64,000 nucleotides of DNA from Luteimonas sp. YGD11-2 (GTDB lineage Bacteria; Pseudomonadota; Gammaproteobacteria; Xanthomonadales; Xanthomonadaceae), in the NCBI RefSeq assembly GCF_004118975.1, contig NZ_CP035376.1, positions 2,666,001 through 2,730,000 of the forward strand. The letters run 5' to 3'. The notes under the pieces were generated by a model. The model was not told the origin of the DNA and searched no databases. It saw only the letters and a list, made by a program, of their open reading frames with translations. The position numbers and the translations under genes were made by a program. Shown piece by piece: positions 1 to 10,446 of this stretch. Each line of letters opens with the position of its first letter. The first letter of the stretch is position 1.

Positions 1-1843
1 CCAGGCAGCGCTCCTCCGCTTCGGCGAGTCGCTCCGCCACCTGCGCACGCTCGCGACCGAGCGCGACCAGCCGCGTGGCATCGGCCTGCACCGACGGATC
101 GGCCAGCGCCGCATCGATGCGCGCCAGCTCGGCTTCAGCCGCTTCCAGCATGCGTTCGGCATCGGCCAGCTTGTGCGGATTGACCTTCGCCGCGGCAGGC
201 TTCGGCACCACCGCCGGCGCGGGGGGCGCTGCAACCGCCGGCGCTTTCAGCTCACCGGCATTGCCGCGCGCACGCAGCCAGGCGGCGTACTCGTCGAGGT
301 CACCATCGAAGGGCTTGACCACGCCGTCGGCAACCCGCCAGAACGTGTCGCTGACCAGGCCGATCAGGTGGCGGTCGTGCGAGACCAGCACGATCGCGCC
401 GGCGAAGTCGGACAGCGCCTCCGCCAGCGCCTCGCGCATCTCGAGGTCGAGGTGGTTGGTCGGTTCGTCGAGCAGCAGCACGTTGGGCTGCAGCCAGGCC
501 AGCAGCGCCAGCGCCAGCCGCGCGCGCTCGCCGCCGGAGAAGCCGTCGATCGATTCGAACGCACGGTCGCCGGGAAAGCTCCACTTGCCGAGGAAATCGC
601 GGAACGCCTGGGTGGAGACGTTCGGCGACAGCTCGCGCAGGTGGTCGATCGGCGAGGTGCCGGCGACCAGCGATTCCACCGTGTGCTGGGCGAAGTAGCC
701 GATGCGCAGGTCCGGATGCGCGTAGCGCTCGCCGGCCAGCAGCGGCAGCTCGCCGACCAGCGTTTTCACCAGCGTCGACTTGCCGGCGCCGTTGGGGCCC
801 AGCAGGCCGATGCGGTCGCCGGCCTCGAGGCCGAAGCCGACGTTGTCGAGGATGACCGCCTCGCCCGAAGCGGTGGCATAGCCGCAGCGGCCCTCATTGA
901 TGCGCAGCAGCGCATGCGGAAGTTTCACCGGCGCCGGAAAGTCGATCCGCACCTCGCGCTCGGCGCGCACGGCTTCGGTGTCGGCCATCTTGGCCAGGCG
1001 CTTGACCCGCGACTGCGCCTGCTTGGCCTTGGCCGCGCTGGCCTTGAAGCGGTCGATGAATTTCTGCAGGTGCGCGCGCTCGGCCTGGGTCTTCTCGTGG
1101 GTGATCTGCTGCAGGCGCAGCTGCTCGGAACGCTGCCGCTCGAACGAGGTGTAGTCGCCGGTATAGAGCTTCGCCTTGCCGCCGTGCAGGTGCAGGGTGT
1201 GGGTGCAGACGTTGTCGAGGAACTCGCGGTCATGCGAGATCAGCAGCAGCGTGCCCGGGTACTTCAGCAGCCACTGCTCCAGCCACAGCACCGCGTCGAG
1301 ATCGAGATGGTTGGTGGGCTCGTCGAGCAGCAGCAGGTCGCTGGGGGTCATCAGCGCACGCGCCAGGTTCAGCCGCACGCGCCAGCCGCCGGAGAACGTC
1401 GCCACCGCGCGCTGGTGGGTCTCGGCCGGAAAGCCCAGCCCATGCAGCAGTTTGCCGGCACGCGCGCCGGCGTCGTAGGCGCCGACCTCGGCCATGCGCA
1501 GGTGCACGTTGGCCACCGCTTCCCAGTCCTCGGCGGCAAGCGCATCGGCCTCGGCCTTGAGCACGGCCGCCACCGCGGCGTCACCACCGAGCACGAAGTC
1601 GATGGCGGGGTCCGGCAGCGAAGGCAGTTCCTGGGCGATGCTGGCCACCCTCACACGATTCGGCAGGTCGAGGTCGCCACGGTCGGCCTCGACCTCGCCA
1701 CGCACCGCGGCGAACAGCGAGGATTTGCCGGTGCCATTGCGGCCGACCACGCCCACCCGCCAGCCGGCGTGCAGGGAAAGATCGACTTCGGACAGCAGCA
1801 GGCGTTCGCCCCGCCTGAGGGCGAAATTGCGGAAAGAGATCAT
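1..1843 (-). CDS. ABC-F family ATPase, YheS-like (partial, C-terminal end outside window)
   Basis: Two ABC ATPase domains lie in tandem with no membrane segments, which is the ABC-F layout of ribosome-associated translation factors. From the ATG at 1843 the first Walker A (GRNGTGKS) is at about residues 34-41, the first signature (SGGWR) at about 151, and a Walker B (LLLDEPTNHLD) at about 171. A charged linker follows, then the second Walker A (GPNGAGKST, about 349-357), signature SGGERARLA and another DEPTNHLD. The start MISFRNFALRRG resembles E. coli YheS (637 residues). About 614 residues are visible and the tail, Ala/Glu-rich and probably coiled-coil, runs off the left edge. The gene reads away from the TonB receptor, with a gap of about 195 bases between their starts. 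The exact ABC-F subgroup is an inference from the N-terminus and length. Confidence 0.9.
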   Translation of the reverse strand, partial: MISFRNFALRRGERLLLSEVDLSLHAGWRVGVVGRNGTGKSSLFAAVRGEVEADRGDLDLPNRVRVASIAQELPSLPDPAIDFVLGGDAAVAAVLKAEADALAAEDWEAVANVHLRMAEVGAYDAGARAGKLLHGLGFPAETHQRAVATFSGGWRVRLNLARALMTPSDLLLLDEPTNHLDLDAVLWLEQWLLKYPGTLLLISHDREFLDNVCTHTLHLHGGKAKLYTGDYTSFERQRSEQLRLQQITHEKTQAERAHLQKFIDRFKASAAKAKQAQSRVKRLAKMADTEAVRAEREVRIDFPAPVKLPHALLRINEGRCGYATASGEAVILDNVGFGLEAGDRIGLLGPNGAGKSTLVKTLVGELPLLAGERYAHPDLRIGYFAQHTVESLVAGTSPIDHLRELSPNVSTQAFRDFLGKWSFPGDRAFESIDGFSGGERARLALALLAWLQPNVLLLDEPTNHLDLEMREALAEALSDFAGAIVLVSHDRHLIGLVSDTFWRVADGVVKPFDGDLDEYAAWLRARGNAGELKAPAVAAPPAPAVVPKPAAAKVNPHKLADAERMLEAAEAELARIDAALADPSVQADATRLVALGRERAQVAERLAEAEERCL

Positions 1844-2038
1844 CCGCGCATTCTACCGGTGCCGCCGCGGCCGCCAGCCGCCGGGTGATCGTTCGCCTCC
1901 CTCGCCGCGCAGGCCGCATTCAGGGCGAAGCCTCTCCCGGACACGGTTTCCGCTGAAACATTTGCGCACTGCAACAGGCGGTGCTACAGGCGATGGAGGC
2001 CGAGATCCTGTCATCCACCACCACGGAGAGGTACCCGC

Positions 2039-4441
2039 ATGACCCGTCGTCCGATCGCCGCAGCCATCGTGCTGGCGCTGGCCAGCCCCTTTGCCCACGC
2101 CCAGCAGGCCACGCCGGCGCAGGGGGCGAGCGCACAGCGCCCCGCCACCCTCGACACCCTGATCGTCACCGGCACCCGCGTCACCGACCGCTCGGTGGCC
2201 GAATCGACCGCGCCGATCGACATCATCACCCCGGAAGCGCTGGCGTCCACCGGCACCGTCGAGCTGGCCACGGCGCTGTCGCGCGCGGTGCCCTCGCTGA
2301 ACTTCCCGCGTGCGGCGATCAACGACGGCACCGACGCCATGCGCCCCGCGCAGCTGCGCGGTCTCGCCCCCGACCACACCCTGGTGCTGGTCAACGGCAA
2401 GCGCTACCACCCCGGCGCCCTGGTCAACGTCAACGGCAGCCAGGGTCGCAGCTCGTCGCCGGTCGACCTCAACTCGATCCCGATCGCCGCGATCGAGCGG
2501 GTTGAAGTGCTGCGCGACGGTGCCTCGGCGCAATACGGCTCGGATGCCATCGCCGGGGTGATCAACATCGTGCTCAAGGGCTCCGGCGAAGGCGGCGCGG
2601 TCAGCCTCACCGGCGGCCAGTACAGCGCCGGCGATGGCCAGCAGGCGCAGCTGCTGGGCGACGTGGGCCTGCGGCTGGGCGAGCGCGGCAAGGTGCATCT
2701 GGCCGCGCAGTCCGGCTACCAGGAACAGACCGACCGCGCGCGCCCGTTCGCGGGTCCCGCCTCGCCCACCAATCCGGCGCCCGGCGACGTGGTGCAGCGC
2801 TATGGCGACCCGGAGGTCGACAACGGCTCGGTGCTCTACAACGGCGAGGTCGACATCACCGATTACCTGCAGGTCTATTCCTACGGCCTGTACACCCGCC
2901 GCGAGACCCTCTCCAACGGCTTCTTCCGGCCCGCCGGCGACACCCGCAACATTCCTTCCATCCATCCCGACGGCTTCCTGCCACAGATCTTCAACACCTC
3001 CAGCGACATCAGCGTGTCGACCGGCCTGCGCACCACCACCGCCGGCGGCACCGGCATCGACTTCAGCTACACCTACGGCAGCAACGAACTCGAGTTCGAT
3101 ATCCTCAACACCCTCAACCGCAGCCTCGGGCCGTCATCGCCGACGCGCTTCTACGCCGGCGCGCTGGAACTCGACCAGCACGTGCTGAACCTCGACTTCA
3201 ACCGCCAGCTCGACTGGGGCATGGCCTATCCGCTCACCCTGTCCTATGGCGCGGAATGGCGCGGCGAGGAATACACCATCGGCGCCGGCGAGCCGGCCTC
3301 CTACATCAACGGCGGCGTGCTGTTGCCCAACGGGCAGCCGGCACCGTCCGGGGCGCAGGTGTTCCCGGGTTTCCGCGAGTCCGACAGCGGCAGCTTCGAC
3401 CGCCACAGCTATTCGTTCTACGCCGCGCTCGAAGGCGACATCACCGAACGCTTCTCGGCCGGCATCGCCGCGCGCCACGAGTCCTACAGCGACTTCGGTG
3501 ACACCACCACCGGCAAGCTCACCGCGCGCTATGCGTTCAACGATGCCGTCGCGCTGCGCGGCACGGTGTCCACCGGCTTCCATGCGCCGTCGCTCGCGCA
3601 GCAGTACTACCAGACCACCTCGACCAACTTCATCGGTGGTATCCCGTTCGACCTGGTCACCTTCCGCGTCACCAACCCGGCCGGCATCGCGCTGGGCGCG
3701 GAGCCGCTGCAGGCCGAGACCTCCGACAACCTCAGTCTCGGCCTGGTGCTGACCCCGGCCGAGCGCCTGTACGTGACCATCGACGCCTACCGCATCAGGC
3801 TCGAGGACCGCATCACCCTGTCGGAAAACCTCAACAGCACGGCGGTGCGCAACTGGCTGAACACCAACGGTTTCCCGGATGTCGCCGGCGGCCGCTATTT
3901 CACCAACGCACTCGACACCACCACCACCGGTATCGACGTGGTCGGCACCTACGGCTGGGAGCTCGCGGCCAGCGCGCTCGACCTGACGCTCGGCTACAAC
4001 TACAACCGGACGGAGATCGACCGCGTGGCGCCGAACCCGGCGTCGCTGGAGGCCATCGACCCCACCGCGCTGCGCTTCGGCCGGGTGGAACTGGGGCGGT
4101 TCGAGGTCGGTGCGCCGCGCGACAAGGCCATGCTCAATACCGTCTGGACGCGCGGTGGCCTGAGCCTCTCGGCCACCGCCACCCGCCATGGCGAATTCAC
4201 CCTCAACAACGCCAACCCCGACCTCGACCAGACGTTCGGCGCGAAATGGCTGCTCGACGTCGCCGCGACGTACCGCGTCGACGGCTGGGAGTTCACGGTG
4301 GGCGGCGACAACGTGTTCAACGACTACCCGGACGAGGTGCTGGCGGCCAACTCCACCTCCGGCCAGCTGATCTACCCGTCGCAGAGCCCGTTCGGCTTCA
4401 ACGGTGCCTACGTGTACGGCCGCATCGGCTACCGCTGGTAG
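2039..4441 (+). CDS. TonB-dependent outer-membrane receptor
   Basis: The 800-residue protein begins with a Sec signal peptide (MTRRPIAAAIVLALASPFAHA, cut before QQ). A plug domain follows (about residues 40-180) with typical motifs IVTGTRV near a TonB box, LRGLAPDHTLVLVNGKR and VEVLRDGASAQYGSDAIAGV. The rest is an alternating beta-barrel ending in the aromatic GYRW expected for BAM insertion. GGAGAGG upstream of the ATG serves as ribosome-binding site. The family imports siderophores, cobalamin, carbohydrates or other ligands with energy from TonB-ExbBD. No substrate-specific neighbour (periplasmic binding protein, FecR, hydrolase) is present, so the ligand cannot be assigned. Confidence 0.93.
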   Translation: MTRRPIAAAIVLALASPFAHAQQATPAQGASAQRPATLDTLIVTGTRVTDRSVAESTAPIDIITPEALASTGTVELATALSRAVPSLNFPRAAINDGTDAMRPAQLRGLAPDHTLVLVNGKRYHPGALVNVNGSQGRSSSPVDLNSIPIAAIERVEVLRDGASAQYGSDAIAGVINIVLKGSGEGGAVSLTGGQYSAGDGQQAQLLGDVGLRLGERGKVHLAAQSGYQEQTDRARPFAGPASPTNPAPGDVVQRYGDPEVDNGSVLYNGEVDITDYLQVYSYGLYTRRETLSNGFFRPAGDTRNIPSIHPDGFLPQIFNTSSDISVSTGLRTTTAGGTGIDFSYTYGSNELEFDILNTLNRSLGPSSPTRFYAGALELDQHVLNLDFNRQLDWGMAYPLTLSYGAEWRGEEYTIGAGEPASYINGGVLLPNGQPAPSGAQVFPGFRESDSGSFDRHSYSFYAALEGDITERFSAGIAARHESYSDFGDTTTGKLTARYAFNDAVALRGTVSTGFHAPSLAQQYYQTTSTNFIGGIPFDLVTFRVTNPAGIALGAEPLQAETSDNLSLGLVLTPAERLYVTIDAYRIRLEDRITLSENLNSTAVRNWLNTNGFPDVAGGRYFTNALDTTTTGIDVVGTYGWELAASALDLTLGYNYNRTEIDRVAPNPASLEAIDPTALRFGRVELGRFEVGAPRDKAMLNTVWTRGGLSLSATATRHGEFTLNNANPDLDQTFGAKWLLDVAATYRVDGWEFTVGGDNVFNDYPDEVLAANSTSGQLIYPSQSPFGFNGAYVYGRIGYRW

Positions 4442-4595
4442 CCACGCGCGTTGCGGGTCGGCCGCGGCGCCCGGCGTCATCCGGGTGTCGCGGCCGCTGT
4501 GCCAGACTCGCGTCGCCTGCAGATGATCCACTCGCGCGCGCAAGCCGCGAGGTGCGCCCGACCCGACCGCGAACCGCCTGACCGGGACGCCACCG

Positions 4596-6341
4596 ATGCC
4601 GCACGACATCTCGCTGATCTCGATCCTGTGCGTGGGCTTCGTGCTGGCGTTCGTGCTGGGCCTGGCCGCGCAGCGGCTGCGGATGTCGCCGATCGTGGGC
4701 TACCTGCTGGCGGGAATCATCGCCGGGCCGTTCACCCCAGGCTTCGTCGCCGACCAGGAACTGGCACCGCAGATCGCCGAGCTCGGGGTGATCCTGCTGA
4801 TGTTCGGCGTCGGCCTGCATTTCTCGCTGCGCGAGCTGATGTCCGTGCGCGCCATCGCCCTGCCCGGCGCGGTGGTGCAGATCGGCGTGGCGACCGCGAT
4901 GGGCTGGGCGCTGGCGCGACTGCTGGGCTGGTCGCACGCGGCCGGGCTGGTGTTCGGGCTTGCGCTGTCGGTGGCGAGCACCGTGGTGCTGCTGCGTGCG
5001 CTGGAGGAGCGACGCCTGCTCGACACCGGGCGCGGCCACATCGCGGTGGGTTGGCTGATCGTCGAGGACCTGGCGATGGTGCTGACGCTGGTGCTGCTGC
5101 CACCGGTCGCCGCGGCGCTGGAGGGCACTGCGACCGGCGTCGGCAGTCGCGGAGTCGGCATGAGCCTGCTGCTCACCCTGGGCAAGGTCGGCGCGTTCGT
5201 GGCGGTGATGCTGCTGGTCGGCCGCCGGGTGGTGCCCTGGGTGCTGGGGCGGGTGGCAGGCACCGGCTCGCGCGAACTGTTCACGCTGTGCGTGCTGGCG
5301 GTGGCGATGGGCGTGGCGTTCGGCGCGTCCGAGTTCTTCGGGGTGTCGTTCGCGCTGGGTGCGTTCTTCGCCGGCATGCTGCTCAACGAAAGCGAGTTCG
5401 GCCACGAGGCCGCGAATGATTCGCTGCCGATGCGCGATGCCTTCGCGGTGCTGTTCTTCGTCTCGGTGGGGATGCTGTTCGACCCGCGCATCGTCGTCGA
5501 GCACCCGCTGGAAGTGCTGGCGACCTTCCTGATCATCGTGGTCGGCAAGTCGCTGGCGGCCTGGGGCATCGTGCGCGCGTTCGGCAAACCGAATGCGACG
5601 GCGCTGACGATCTCCGCAAGCCTGGCGCAGATCGGGGAGTTCTCCTTCATCCTCGCCGGGCTCGGGCTGGCGCTGGGCGTGCTGCCGCCTGAAGGCCAGG
5701 ACCTGATCCTCGCCGGCGCGCTGCTGTCGATCATGTGCAACCCGCTGGTGTTCGCCCTGCTCGACCGCTGGCAGGCGCGCGAGGACGCCCGTGCCGCGGC
5801 CATGGCGCCGCGCCCGGAACAGCCGCCGCCGCTGCTGATCGCCGATCACGCGATCCTGGTGGGCTTCGGGCGCGTCGGCAGCGATCTGGCCGGCCTGCTG
5901 CGCGAGCGCGGCGTGCCGCTGGTGGTGGTCGAGGCGGATGGCGAACGCGTCGCGCAGTCGCGCGATGCCGGCTTTCCCACCGTGCGCGGCAATGTCGCCA
6001 TGGAAGCGGTGCTGGCCGAAGCGCGGCCGGAGCTTGCGAAGATGGCGATCTTCGCGATCCCGCATGTGCTGGAGGCCGGCGAGACCATCGCCCGCATGCG
6101 CCAGGCCAACCCGGCACTGAGCATCCTGGCGCGCGCACACAGCGAGGGCGAGGTGCGCCACCTGCTCGAACGTGGTGCCGATGCCGCGGTGCTGGCCGAG
6201 CGCGAGCTCGCGTACTCGCTGTCGGAAATGGTGATGGCGACGCCGCCATTCCGTGCACTGCGTGACCAGCCGGCCGCCGCGGCAGCGGTACCTGCGAGCA
6301 CCACGCCGCTGCCGGACCCGGGGACGGCCTCGGCCGCGTAG
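4596..6341 (+). CDS. ybaL: YbaL/Kef-type cation:proton antiporter with RCK domain
   Basis: Predicted inner-membrane monovalent-cation/proton antiporter (CPA2 family), 581 residues. Residues about 10-385 form an Na_H_exchanger domain of many hydrophobic helices. Long stretches match E. coli YbaL as I know it (VGYLLAGIIAGPFTPGFVAD, LGVILLMFGVGLHFSLREL, FAVLFFVSVGMLFDP). A cytosolic RCK_N/TrkA-N Rossmann domain begins near residue 410 (ILVGFGRVGSDLAGLL) and runs to about 530, then a short Pro/Ala tail. The RCK domain normally gates transport by nucleotide or redox ligand binding. It is probably a single-gene unit: the upstream gap is 154 bases and the convergent epimerase stop lies 38 bases downstream. 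The transported ion is inferred from the family. Confidence 0.92.
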   Translation: MPHDISLISILCVGFVLAFVLGLAAQRLRMSPIVGYLLAGIIAGPFTPGFVADQELAPQIAELGVILLMFGVGLHFSLRELMSVRAIALPGAVVQIGVATAMGWALARLLGWSHAAGLVFGLALSVASTVVLLRALEERRLLDTGRGHIAVGWLIVEDLAMVLTLVLLPPVAAALEGTATGVGSRGVGMSLLLTLGKVGAFVAVMLLVGRRVVPWVLGRVAGTGSRELFTLCVLAVAMGVAFGASEFFGVSFALGAFFAGMLLNESEFGHEAANDSLPMRDAFAVLFFVSVGMLFDPRIVVEHPLEVLATFLIIVVGKSLAAWGIVRAFGKPNATALTISASLAQIGEFSFILAGLGLALGVLPPEGQDLILAGALLSIMCNPLVFALLDRWQAREDARAAAMAPRPEQPPPLLIADHAILVGFGRVGSDLAGLLRERGVPLVVVEADGERVAQSRDAGFPTVRGNVAMEAVLAEARPELAKMAIFAIPHVLEAGETIARMRQANPALSILARAHSEGEVRHLLERGADAAVLAERELAYSLSEMVMATPPFRALRDQPAAAAAVPASTTPLPDPGTASAA

Positions 6342-6379
6342 CCGCACTGGCGGGCTTGCGTGGTACGCCGGCAGACGAG

Positions 6380-7282
6380 TCAGGCGAATCCGGGGCGCAG
6401 CACCGTATCCAGGCGCGGATGGCTGAACTCGAAGCCGCTGTCCAGCAGCCGCCGCGGCAGCACCCGCTGGCCGTCCAGCAGCAGCGTCGACATCTCGCCG
6501 AGCACCAGCCGCAGGGCTTGCGCCGGTACCGCGGCCCATGCCGGCCGGCGCACCGACCGGGCGAGGATGCGGGTGAACTCACGGTTGCTCACCGGCGCCG
6601 GCGCGGTCAGGTTGACCGGCCCGGCCAGCGCAGGCCGGCCGGCATGCGGGTCGAGCAGCTGCAGCACCGCACGCACCCAGTCCTCGCGCGAGATCCAGCT
6701 CAGGACCTGCTCGCCATCACCCAGGCGGCCACCGGCACCAAGCCGGAACACCGGCAGCAGCCTGCGCACCATGCCGCCGGCCGGGTCGAGCACCACCCCG
6801 GTGCGCAGCAGCACCACCGGCACATCCAGTGCCACCGCCTCCAGCGCCGCGCGTTCCCATTGCGCGCACAGCGCATGCACGAATTCGCGATGCGGGGTGC
6901 TGTCCTCGGCCAGTTCCCGCGTGGCCGGCTGGCGCCCGTACCAGCCGACCGCCGACCCGCTGAGCAGCAGCCGCGGCCGCACCTGCGCACGGCGCATCCA
7001 GTCCACCACCGTGCGGGTCGGGCCGAGGCGGCTGTCGAACAGTTCCTGCTTGCGGGCATCGCTCCAGCGGCGGTCGGCGATCCCGGCGCCTGCGAGGTTC
7101 ACCACCACGTCGAAGCAGTCGCCCGGCTGCAGGCTGTCGTAGCCGCGCACCTCGACGCCAACGGGCGCGTCGATGCCGCGCGGATCGCGCGACAGCCAGG
7201 TGGGCGTCGCCCCTTGCGACAGCAGCGCAGCGGTGAGCGCTCGGCCCAGGAAGCCGCTGCCGCCAGTGATCAGGATGCGCAT
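6380..7282 (-). CDS. yfcH: TIGR01777-family NAD-dependent epimerase/dehydratase (YfcH-like)
   Basis: This is a 300-residue SDR-fold protein. The N-terminal nucleotide-binding motif MRILITGGSGFLGRAL is followed by VVNLAGAGIADRRWSDARKQ and a SGSAVGWYG segment, all hallmarks of the TIGR01777/YfcH group (E. coli YfcH is 297 residues). The frame stays open further upstream, but the ATG at 7282 places the Rossmann motif at the very N-terminus and has GAGG at a good distance, so I use it. The catalytic role of the family is not established. It converges with ybaL and lies downstream of clpB on the same strand, 166 bases away. Confidence 0.9.
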   Translation of the reverse strand: MRILITGGSGFLGRALTAALLSQGATPTWLSRDPRGIDAPVGVEVRGYDSLQPGDCFDVVVNLAGAGIADRRWSDARKQELFDSRLGPTRTVVDWMRRAQVRPRLLLSGSAVGWYGRQPATRELAEDSTPHREFVHALCAQWERAALEAVALDVPVVLLRTGVVLDPAGGMVRRLLPVFRLGAGGRLGDGEQVLSWISREDWVRAVLQLLDPHAGRPALAGPVNLTAPAPVSNREFTRILARSVRRPAWAAVPAQALRLVLGEMSTLLLDGQRVLPRRLLDSGFEFSHPRLDTVLRPGFA

Positions 7283-7414
7283 CGGGAACCTCGTGGAATG
7301 CATGGAGCGACCCGCGTCCATTCGCTGTGTCGTCCGTTCGCCGGCACTGCAACAGAGCGCCGATGAAATGCACGTCAGCAAACGCTGACTGCGCATCGTC
7401 ATGAAGCCGCTGGA

Positions 7415-7440
7415 TGCATGCGGCGCAGCGGCCGCATGCA
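7415..7440. terminator. Hairpin between clpB and yfcH
   Basis: A perfect 10-base stem (TGCATGCGGC / GCCGCATGCA) encloses a 6-base loop just beyond the clpB stop. There is no T-tract on the clpB strand, so it may be a Rho-dependent or 3'-end-stabilising structure rather than a classical intrinsic terminator. Confidence 0.4.
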
Positions 7441-7448
7441 ATGCAGGC

Positions 7449-10058
7449 TCAGCCCCGGGCGAACACCAGTGCACCGGCGGCCGCATCCACCCTCACGGTA
7501 TCGCCGCTGGTGAATTCACCGGCGAGGATCTTCTGCGCCAGCGGATTCTCCAGCTGCTGCTGTACCGCACGCTTGAGCGGGCGGGCGCCATACACGGGGT
7601 CGAAGCCGACATCGCCCAGCAGGTCGAACGCGGCGTCGCTGATCGCCAGCTTCAGCCCGCGGTCCGCCAGGCGCTGTTCCAGGCCACGCAGCTGGATCCG
7701 CGCGATCCGGCGGATCTGCGCCTTCTGCAGCGGGTGGAACACGATGATGTCGTCGAGCCGGTTGACGAATTCCGGGCGGAAGTGCGCCTGCACCACGCCC
7801 ATCACCGCCGCCTTCATCTGCGTGTAGGCGATCGCCGACTGCCCCTCGTCGCCACCGGAGCCACCTTCGCCGGCCAGCTCCTGGATCATCTGCGAGCCGA
7901 GGTTGGAGGTCATGATGATCACGGTGTGGCGGAAGTCCACCGTGCGGCCCTGACCATCGGTGAGGCGACCGTCGTCGAGCACCTGCAGCAGGATGTTGAA
8001 CACATCCGGATGCGCCTTCTCGACCTCGTCGAGCAGGATCACGCTGTACGGGCGCCGGCGCACCGCTTCGGTCAGATATCCACCCTCCTCGTAGCCGACG
8101 TAGCCGGGCGGTGCACCGACCAGCCGCGACACCGCGTGCTTCTCCATGAACTCGCTCATGTCGATGCGCACCATCGCCTCGGCCGAATCGAACAGGAATT
8201 CCGCCAGCGCCTTGCTGAGTTCGGTCTTGCCGACGCCGGTGGGGCCAAGGAACAGGAACGAGCCCGACGGCCGATCGGGATCCGACAGCCCCGCGCGCGA
8301 ACGCCGCACCGCATCCGAGACCACCTTGATGGCCTCGTCCTGGCCGACCACGCGCGCATGCAGCATGTCCTCCATCTTCAGCAGCTTCTCGCGCTCGCCT
8401 TCCAGCATCCGGCTGACCGGAATGCCGGTCCAGCGCGCGACCACCTCGGCGATCTCCTCGGCGGTGACCTTGTCCTGGAGCAGGGTGAAGCCGGTGGTCT
8501 CGGCCTCCTGCGCGGCCCTGAGCTGCTTTTCCAGCTCCGGCAGGCGGCCGTACTGGATCTCGCTCATCTTCGCGAAGTCCTGCCGGCGCTGCGCGGCCTC
8601 GAGCTCCAGCCGCGCCGCCTCGATCTGCTCCTTGATCCTGGTGGCGCCCTGCACGGTGGCCTTCTCGGCCTTCCACACCTCCTCGAGGTCGTTGTACTCG
8701 CGCTCCAGCGTGGCGATCTCGGCTTCGAGGTCGGCCAGGCGCTGCTTCGAGGCGTCGTCCTTCTCCTTCCTCAGCGCCTCGCGCTGGATCTTGAGCTGGA
8801 TCAGCCGGCGTTCGCGGCGGTCGAGTTCCTCCGGCTTCGAATCGATCTCCATGCGGATGCGGCTGGCCGCCTCGTCCATCAGGTCGATGGCCTTGTCGGG
8901 CAGCTGGCGGTCGGCGATATAGCGGTTGGACAGCGTGGCCGCGGCCACGATCGCGGGGTCGGTGATCTCGACGCCGTGGTGCACGGCGTACTTCTCCTTG
9001 AGCCCGCGCAGGATGGCGATGGTGTCCTCCACCGACGGCTCGCCCACGAACACCTTCTGGAAGCGGCGCTCCAGCGCGGCATCCTTCTCGACGTACTTGC
9101 GGTACTCGTCGAGGGTGGTCGCGCCGATGCAGTGCAGTTCGCCACGCGCAAGGGCGGGTTTGAGCATGTTGCCGGCATCCATCGAGCCTTCCGCCTTGCC
9201 GGCGCCCACCATGGTGTGCAACTCGTCGATGAACAGGATGACCTGCCCTTCCTGTTTGGACAGGTCGTTGAGCACGCCCTTGAGGCGCTCTTCGAACTCG
9301 CCGCGGAACTTGGCGCCGGCGATCAGCGCGCCCATGTCGAGCGACAGCACGCGCTTGCCGCGCAGGCCCTCGGGCACCTCGTTGTTGATGATGCGCTGTG
9401 CAAGGCCTTCGACGATCGCGGTCTTGCCGACGCCGGGTTCGCCGATCAGCACCGGGTTGTTCTTGGTGCGGCGCTGCAGCACCTGGATGGTGCGGCGAAT
9501 CTCCTCGTCGCGGCCGATCACCGGATCGAGCTTGCCGCTCTCGGCGCGGGCGGTGAGGTCGACGGTGTACTTTTCCAGCGCCTGGCGTGATTCCTCGGCG
9601 TTCTCGTCCTGCACGCGCTCGCCGCCGCGGACCTTGTCGATCGCGGCCTCCAGCGCCTGCTTCGTGCCGCCGGCGGCCGTGAGCGCGCGGCCGGCGTCGC
9701 CACCGTCCTCGAGCGCGGCCAGCAGGAACAGTTCCGAGGCGATATAGGCATCGCCGCGCTGCTGCGCGAGCTTGTCGGTGAGGTTGAGCAGGCGCGCGAG
9801 GTCGTTGCCGACCGACACCTGCCCGGCCTGGCCCGACACCTTCGGCAGGCGCTCGAGCACTTCGCCCAGCCGTTCGCGCAGCAGCGGCACGTTGACCCCG
9901 GCCTGCGACAGCAGCGGGCGCGTGCCGCCGCCCTGCTGGTCGATCAGCGCCACCAGCAGGTGCGTGGGTTCGATGAGGTTGTGGTCGCGCCCGACGGCCA
10001 GCGACTGGGCGTCGGCAATGGCCTGCTGGAAGCGCGACGTGAGCTTGTCCATCCGCAT
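7449..10058 (-). CDS. clpB: ATP-dependent disaggregase ClpB (Hsp104 family)
   Basis: ClpB is the hexameric AAA+ disaggregase that works with DnaK to rescue aggregated proteins after heat stress. The 869-residue product has the full ClpB order: N-domain (starts [11 protein letters not shown]), NBD1 with Walker A GEPGVGKT near residue 205, a long charged coiled-coil middle domain (about 410-520), and NBD2 with GPTGVGKTE near 605 and the [13 protein letters not shown] pore loop. The ATG at 10058 is chosen over two upstream ATGs because it matches the conserved family start and has GAGGA seven bases away. A sigma-32-type promoter lies at 10108-10135, giving a leader of about 40 bases. Confidence 0.98.
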   Translation of the reverse strand: MRMDKLTSRFQQAIADAQSLAVGRDHNLIEPTHLLVALIDQQGGGTRPLLSQAGVNVPLLRERLGEVLERLPKVSGQAGQVSVGNDLARLLNLTDKLAQQRGDAYIASELFLLAALEDGGDAGRALTAAGGTKQALEAAIDKVRGGERVQDENAEESRQALEKYTVDLTARAESGKLDPVIGRDEEIRRTIQVLQRRTKNNPVLIGEPGVGKTAIVEGLAQRIINNEVPEGLRGKRVLSLDMGALIAGAKFRGEFEERLKGVLNDLSKQEGQVILFIDELHTMVGAGKAEGSMDAGNMLKPALARGELHCIGATTLDEYRKYVEKDAALERRFQKVFVGEPSVEDTIAILRGLKEKYAVHHGVEITDPAIVAAATLSNRYIADRQLPDKAIDLMDEAASRIRMEIDSKPEELDRRERRLIQLKIQREALRKEKDDASKQRLADLEAEIATLEREYNDLEEVWKAEKATVQGATRIKEQIEAARLELEAAQRRQDFAKMSEIQYGRLPELEKQLRAAQEAETTGFTLLQDKVTAEEIAEVVARWTGIPVSRMLEGEREKLLKMEDMLHARVVGQDEAIKVVSDAVRRSRAGLSDPDRPSGSFLFLGPTGVGKTELSKALAEFLFDSAEAMVRIDMSEFMEKHAVSRLVGAPPGYVGYEEGGYLTEAVRRRPYSVILLDEVEKAHPDVFNILLQVLDDGRLTDGQGRTVDFRHTVIIMTSNLGSQMIQELAGEGGSGGDEGQSAIAYTQMKAAVMGVVQAHFRPEFVNRLDDIIVFHPLQKAQIRRIARIQLRGLEQRLADRGLKLAISDAAFDLLGDVGFDPVYGARPLKRAVQQQLENPLAQKILAGEFTSGDTVRVDAAAGALVFARG

Positions 10059-10107
10059 GGGCGTGTCCTCGGGCATCGTGGCCGGCGGCTGGCCGGCGAT
10101 ACCCATC

Positions 10108-10135
10108 AGATGCGGGCTCTTGGTATCGATTCAAG
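10108..10135 (-). promoter_or_regulatory. Sigma-32 (heat-shock) promoter of clpB
   Basis: Read on the minus strand, CTTGAA (10135-10130), a 14-base spacer and CCGCATCT (10115-10108) match the RpoH consensus CTTGAA-N13/14-CCCCATNT in all but one position. It sits about 50 bases before the clpB start codon, as expected for a heat-shock chaperone gene. Confidence 0.75.
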
Positions 10136-10200
10136 CGGATGGCCCGCGCTCCAGAGCAGCTGATGCGGCGACCGGTCAGGGCTGGCTGCGCGGTAGGGCC

Positions 10201-10262
10201 GGCGCAGCATCACACGGCGGGACACGCCGTGAATCCGTCCATGGAGGCTTGTCGGCGCCATT
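10201..10262. repeat. Left arm of an inverted pair of palindromic repeats
   Basis: This 62-base unit contains GGACACGCCGTGAATCCGTC then CATGGAGGCTTGTCGGCGCC. It is the inverted complement of 10472-10532 with about five mismatches. It lies in the roughly 460-base gene-free stretch between the clpB promoter and gloA. It looks like a REP-type extragenic palindrome arm rather than a gene. Confidence 0.8.
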
Positions 10263-10446
10263 CACGCGCCCGCGGTTTCCACTGGCCGGCCCCATCCCGC
10301 CTGTGAACTGCTGGTGCCGTTGAAGGAGAGCGCAAAGCACGAATCTGCGGTAGGCGCGCTCGCCTGTTTATCGGCTCGCTACTCCGGGAAGTCATCCGCA
10401 CTCTTCTTGGAGCCGCAGCGGTGTCGGCAGAGACGGTGCGGCACCG

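Noticed and set aside
173..1888. Long plus-strand frame opposite the ABC-F gene
   Set aside because: Arg/Gln/His-rich composition without domains; it is the antisense of a clear ATPase with all ABC motifs. GC-rich DNA keeps such antisense frames open.
7401..9590. 729-codon plus-strand frame opposite clpB
   Set aside because: Exact antisense of ClpB; His/Val/Ala-rich translation with no recognisable fold.
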